Shown piece after piece: positions 61,837 to 64,000 of a stretch of DNA of 64,000 bases. Location of the stretch: contig JAFREE010000047.1 of assembly GCA_019400425.1 (NCBI GenBank), positions 1-64,000 of the forward strand, written 5' to 3'. The translations under genes and the position numbers were made by a program. This DNA is from Hymenochaete sp. R1. Taxonomy: Eukaryota; Basidiomycota; Agaricomycetes; Hymenochaetales; Hymenochaetaceae. The notes beneath the pieces were generated by a model that was not told where the DNA came from, searched no databases, and saw nothing but the letters and a program-made list of their open reading frames with translations. How positions within the stretch are numbered: position 1 is the first letter of the stretch; each line of letters starts with the position of its first letter.

Positions 61837-61869
61837 TTACAAGTTACAAGTTACAAGTTACAAGTTACA
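61837..61869. repeat. TTACAAG tandem repeat, about 4.7 copies
   Basis: Seven-base units directly after the TAG microsatellite. Confidence 0.85.
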
Positions 61870-62138
61870 TGCATGGCAAATGGCACGGAGGTACGTGCAT
61901 TATCAATATTGCATATGTATGCTGACCAGAGTCGGCGGCTGATTGAAACTAGACGGGTTGGGGATTGGGATTGGGGTTGGGGTTGATGGGGTGACCGTCC
62001 GCGATGGCGTCGTCGGGTCGGGGTCGGGTTGAGTCGAGCGTCAACCGACAACGTGTGTCGGGATCGGGACGGTGAGGCGTGTGTGGAAGACTGATTAGTA
62101 ATAGTAACTTTAGTAAGTACTGCACCAGTACAGTACTA

Positions 62139-62163
62139 CAGTAGTACCTCCGAATAAGCCGCC
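62139..62163 (+). repeat. Left terminal inverted repeat of the MITE
   Basis: 25 bp, the exact reverse complement of 62591-62615. Confidence 0.9.
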
Positions 62164-62590
62164 CCTTCGGTCGGAGTTTAGGGGCGGCTTATTCGGAAGC
62201 ACGACCTATTGGCGGACATATGTAATAAAGATCGACGCCTATATATGGCAAGTCTGCCGGCCCTAATAAACATTTTCGACTTTTCCTGGCGAAGCAAACC
62301 ATTCAAAGGCCTTTTTTCGGCTTTATATGGCCTCAATTTTCAAAAAGAGTACTTCTTTGGCAAGTCTTTACATTTTGATACTACTTTTGGCTCAAATTCA
62401 CGCAGAATTCTTCTTCTTCAGTGAGGAAAATCTTGAAAATTTGCTTCTGAATAAGTCGGTCCTATGAAAATTTTCGTGAAAGAGGCGGCTTATTCGTTAT
62501 TCAGAAGCGACTTATTGACCCTGAAATCTCCCCTTACGGAGGTGGGAAACAGGTATCGGGCGGCTTATTCGGAAATCCGACTTATTTGGA

Positions 62591-62615
62591 GGCGGCTTAT
62601 TCGGAGGTACTACTG
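62591..62615 (-). repeat. Right terminal inverted repeat of the MITE
   Basis: 25 bp, the exact reverse complement of 62139-62163. Confidence 0.9.
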
Positions 62616-64000
62616 TAGTACCAATACTAATAAGCATTGATTGATATCGACAGTTGAGTCGAGTTGATTATGTACTACGTATTAGGTAATTTGATACTTG
62701 ATAAATTCTTTTCTCTCGGGCCCGCTCGCTCGATTCAATTACACTTGCGACTTGAAGTCGCTCTCGCGGGGAATCAAAGTACAGTCAAAGTGCGATCCAT
62801 ACTTTACGCTCCCCACTCCATACTGTATTTTTAAATTATTAAGGCTAATGTTGCTTGCTATGATACACACGTACATATGCATGTATTGGGTTTATCGTAT
62901 CGTATCGTGAGTTGGGTTTGAGAACGAACGAACGAACGAACGGATGTACGTAGGGGCTTGAGTCTCTTTTTGTCTGTCTCTGTTGAATCCAGGACTAGGA
63001 CTGAGAGTTGAGAGAGAGGCGTAGGAAGTGTTTCGAGGTGGGTTAGGTGGTTTAGAGTGACTGGTTGGGTGGTGACTGGTGACGGCGGCGTCTGTGCTGT
63101 GCTGTGCTGGCTTCGGGGGTTGGTCGGTCGGTGGATGTAGAAGTAGAAGTACTAGTAGACTCGGGAAGTGCGCTGGGGAGAGAGAGGGAGAGGTCAGCGT
63201 TAACGTTAATGTGAGCGCGCGAGAGAGAGAGATCTAGAGAGAACGCGTTTGGCTTGGCTTCAGAGGATCGAGTGAGTAGTACTTGGGCGGTAGGAATTAG
63301 AATTAGAATTAGATTGGGTTGGGAGACACGATGTCGCGCTTTGCGGTTAAAAAGAAAGGAGGCGGGAGAGAGAAGAGGAGTGGATAGAAGATCCGATGAG
63401 AGGAGGGGAGGGAGCATGTGTTTGGAATTGAATTGTGTTGTCGGATGAGAGAAGGGGGAGCACATGGGTGATTATGGAAGGAAGGTGGCTGGGAGAGGGC
63501 TAAGGGAAAAGGAGCCGAAAGGGGAGGGGAGTGGAGGGAGTCGGTGTGCTGAGTTGTGAGTATAAGAATGGTCTAGAATCTAGTAGAAAGTAGAGAGTGA
63601 AGTGAATAGGAGGAAACGGAAGCGGATAATGAATGTCTCAGACACGACTAGCAGACTAGTCCTGCTTGCTGCGGAGAAATGCAGAGGAGTGTGGACTCTT
63701 CTCCACGCGGTCGCGGTTGCGTACATGCGGCTCTCTCTCTCCCCTTCTCACAGCCTTCCTCTCCTCTCTTTCGTACAATACACGTATACAGTCACTCTCT
63801 CGATCTAGAATACAACGTCAGGCGCTAATATTATTGCTTTATTTTTAAAAGAAAGAAAAAGAAAAAGAAGAGGAAGAAGAAAAAGAAAAGAAAAGAAAAG
63901 AAAAAGAAAAGGAGAGAGAGAGATTACGTAACTGGATGGTACCATATGGCACCTACTTGGAGAGGACCGACCGCAATGATAATCTGACTTGACCCTGCGA
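62616..64000. other. Gene-free right end of the window
   Basis: No supported gene was found. Low-complexity tracts include GAAC units at 62923-62941, GAATTA units at 63295-63312 and a long purine tract. The region 63050-63550 is purine-rich and could be the promoter/5' UTR of a minus- or plus-strand gene outside the window. Confidence 0.4.
63846..63923. repeat. Polypurine (A/G) tract
   Basis: About 78 bp of almost pure A and G in AAAAG/AGAAA units ending in (GA)n. Confidence 0.85.

Larger units (their letters stand above)
60246..62138. other. Gene-free region with simple repeats
   Basis: No exon, tRNA or transposon end was recognised up to 62138. It holds the 16-bp palindrome CTAGTAGTACTACTAG (61226-61241), TGTCGTT repeats (61316-61341), GGCACTGGCACTGGCACTGGC (61500-61515 region) and a TAG microsatellite. 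Confidence 0.45.
62139..62615. mobile_element. Non-autonomous pogo/Fot1-like (Tc1/mariner superfamily) element, MITE
   Basis: Perfect 25-bp terminal inverted repeats occupy 62139-62163 and 62591-62615. They begin CAGTAGTACCTCCGAATAAG and end against a TA dinucleotide on both sides (62137-62138, 62616-62617), the target duplication of Tc1/mariner elements. The CAGTAG-ACCTC start is the hallmark of pogo/Tigger/Fot1 ends. The 477-bp interior contains at least four more copies of the core GGCGGCTTATTCG in both orientations (for example near 62186, 62484, 62559), likely transposase-binding repeats. There is no transposase; a 71-codon frame inside has no recognisable domain. The perfect match of the two ends suggests recent insertion. 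Confidence 0.85.

Noticed and set aside
62209..62424. 71-codon frame inside the MITE as a transposase remnant
   Set aside because: No DDE or HTH motif is visible and the frame is short; it is likely chance.
63052..63465. Minus-strand 137-codon open frame
   Set aside because: Ser/Thr/Pro/Arg low complexity from purine-rich DNA, with no domain. More likely a promoter/UTR.

Overview
The window is nuclear DNA of a filamentous fungus, most likely a mushroom-forming basidiomycete (Agaricomycete). The evidence is the gene architecture: nearly every gene is cut by many introns of about 48-66 bp with GT..AG ends, including tiny first exons. The protein set is that of a conserved eukaryotic core. I reconstructed gene models by hand, joining exons by reading frame and splice-site phase. 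In the models called as complete genes the exon lengths sum to a multiple of three, but no model was checked against transcripts.

Layout. 0-4.2 kb: the 3' part of an unknown disordered-protein gene, then a 2-methylcitrate dehydratase (propionyl-CoA detoxification) on the minus strand. 4.7-8.9 kb: a vigilin/Scp160-type multi-KH RNA-binding protein. 9.3-12.9 kb: ERO1 (oxidative folding in the ER) and a 3-hydroxyacyl-CoA dehydratase of the PHS1/HACD family (ER fatty-acid elongation), divergent from one 283-bp promoter. 14.7-18.6 kb: a secreted lysozyme-like transglycosylase, then a Yap-type bZIP regulator on the minus strand. 18.6-22.7 kb: gene-free DNA full of short tandem repeats. 22.7-28 kb: TPR-containing phosphatase PP5 and a BTB/POZ protein. 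28.4-31.1 kb: ARPC2 (Arp2/3 complex) and ATG5 (autophagy), divergent from a 159-bp promoter. 31.6 kb: a tRNA-Ser(AGA) gene with a 15-nt intron. 33-38 kb: a very long Ser-rich multi-pass membrane protein of unknown function. 39-46 kb: a coiled-coil protein, a PPR protein and the cohesin kleisin RAD21. 46.5-48.6 kb: a pepsin-like aspartic protease. 49.9-55 kb: a LIM-LIM-C1-RhoGAP signalling protein. 55.7-58.7 kb: a HAM1-like gene carrying an in-frame stop codon. 59.4-60.2 kb: a small unknown gene. 60.3-64 kb: gene-free DNA with microsatellites and one non-autonomous pogo/Fot1-like transposon (MITE).

The genes do not form one pathway. They are housekeeping neighbours, but three tight divergent pairs (ERO1/HACD, ARPC2/ATG5, PPR/RAD21) probably share promoters. 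I found no CRISPR array, no recognisable secondary-metabolite cluster and no prokaryotic-type defence system. The most unusual items are the HAM1-like gene with its internal TAG, the pogo-like MITE, the one-codon first exon of RAD21, a GC-AG intron in PP5, the ERO1/HACD shared promoter and the recurrent intergenic ACTAGT/AGTACT palindromes.
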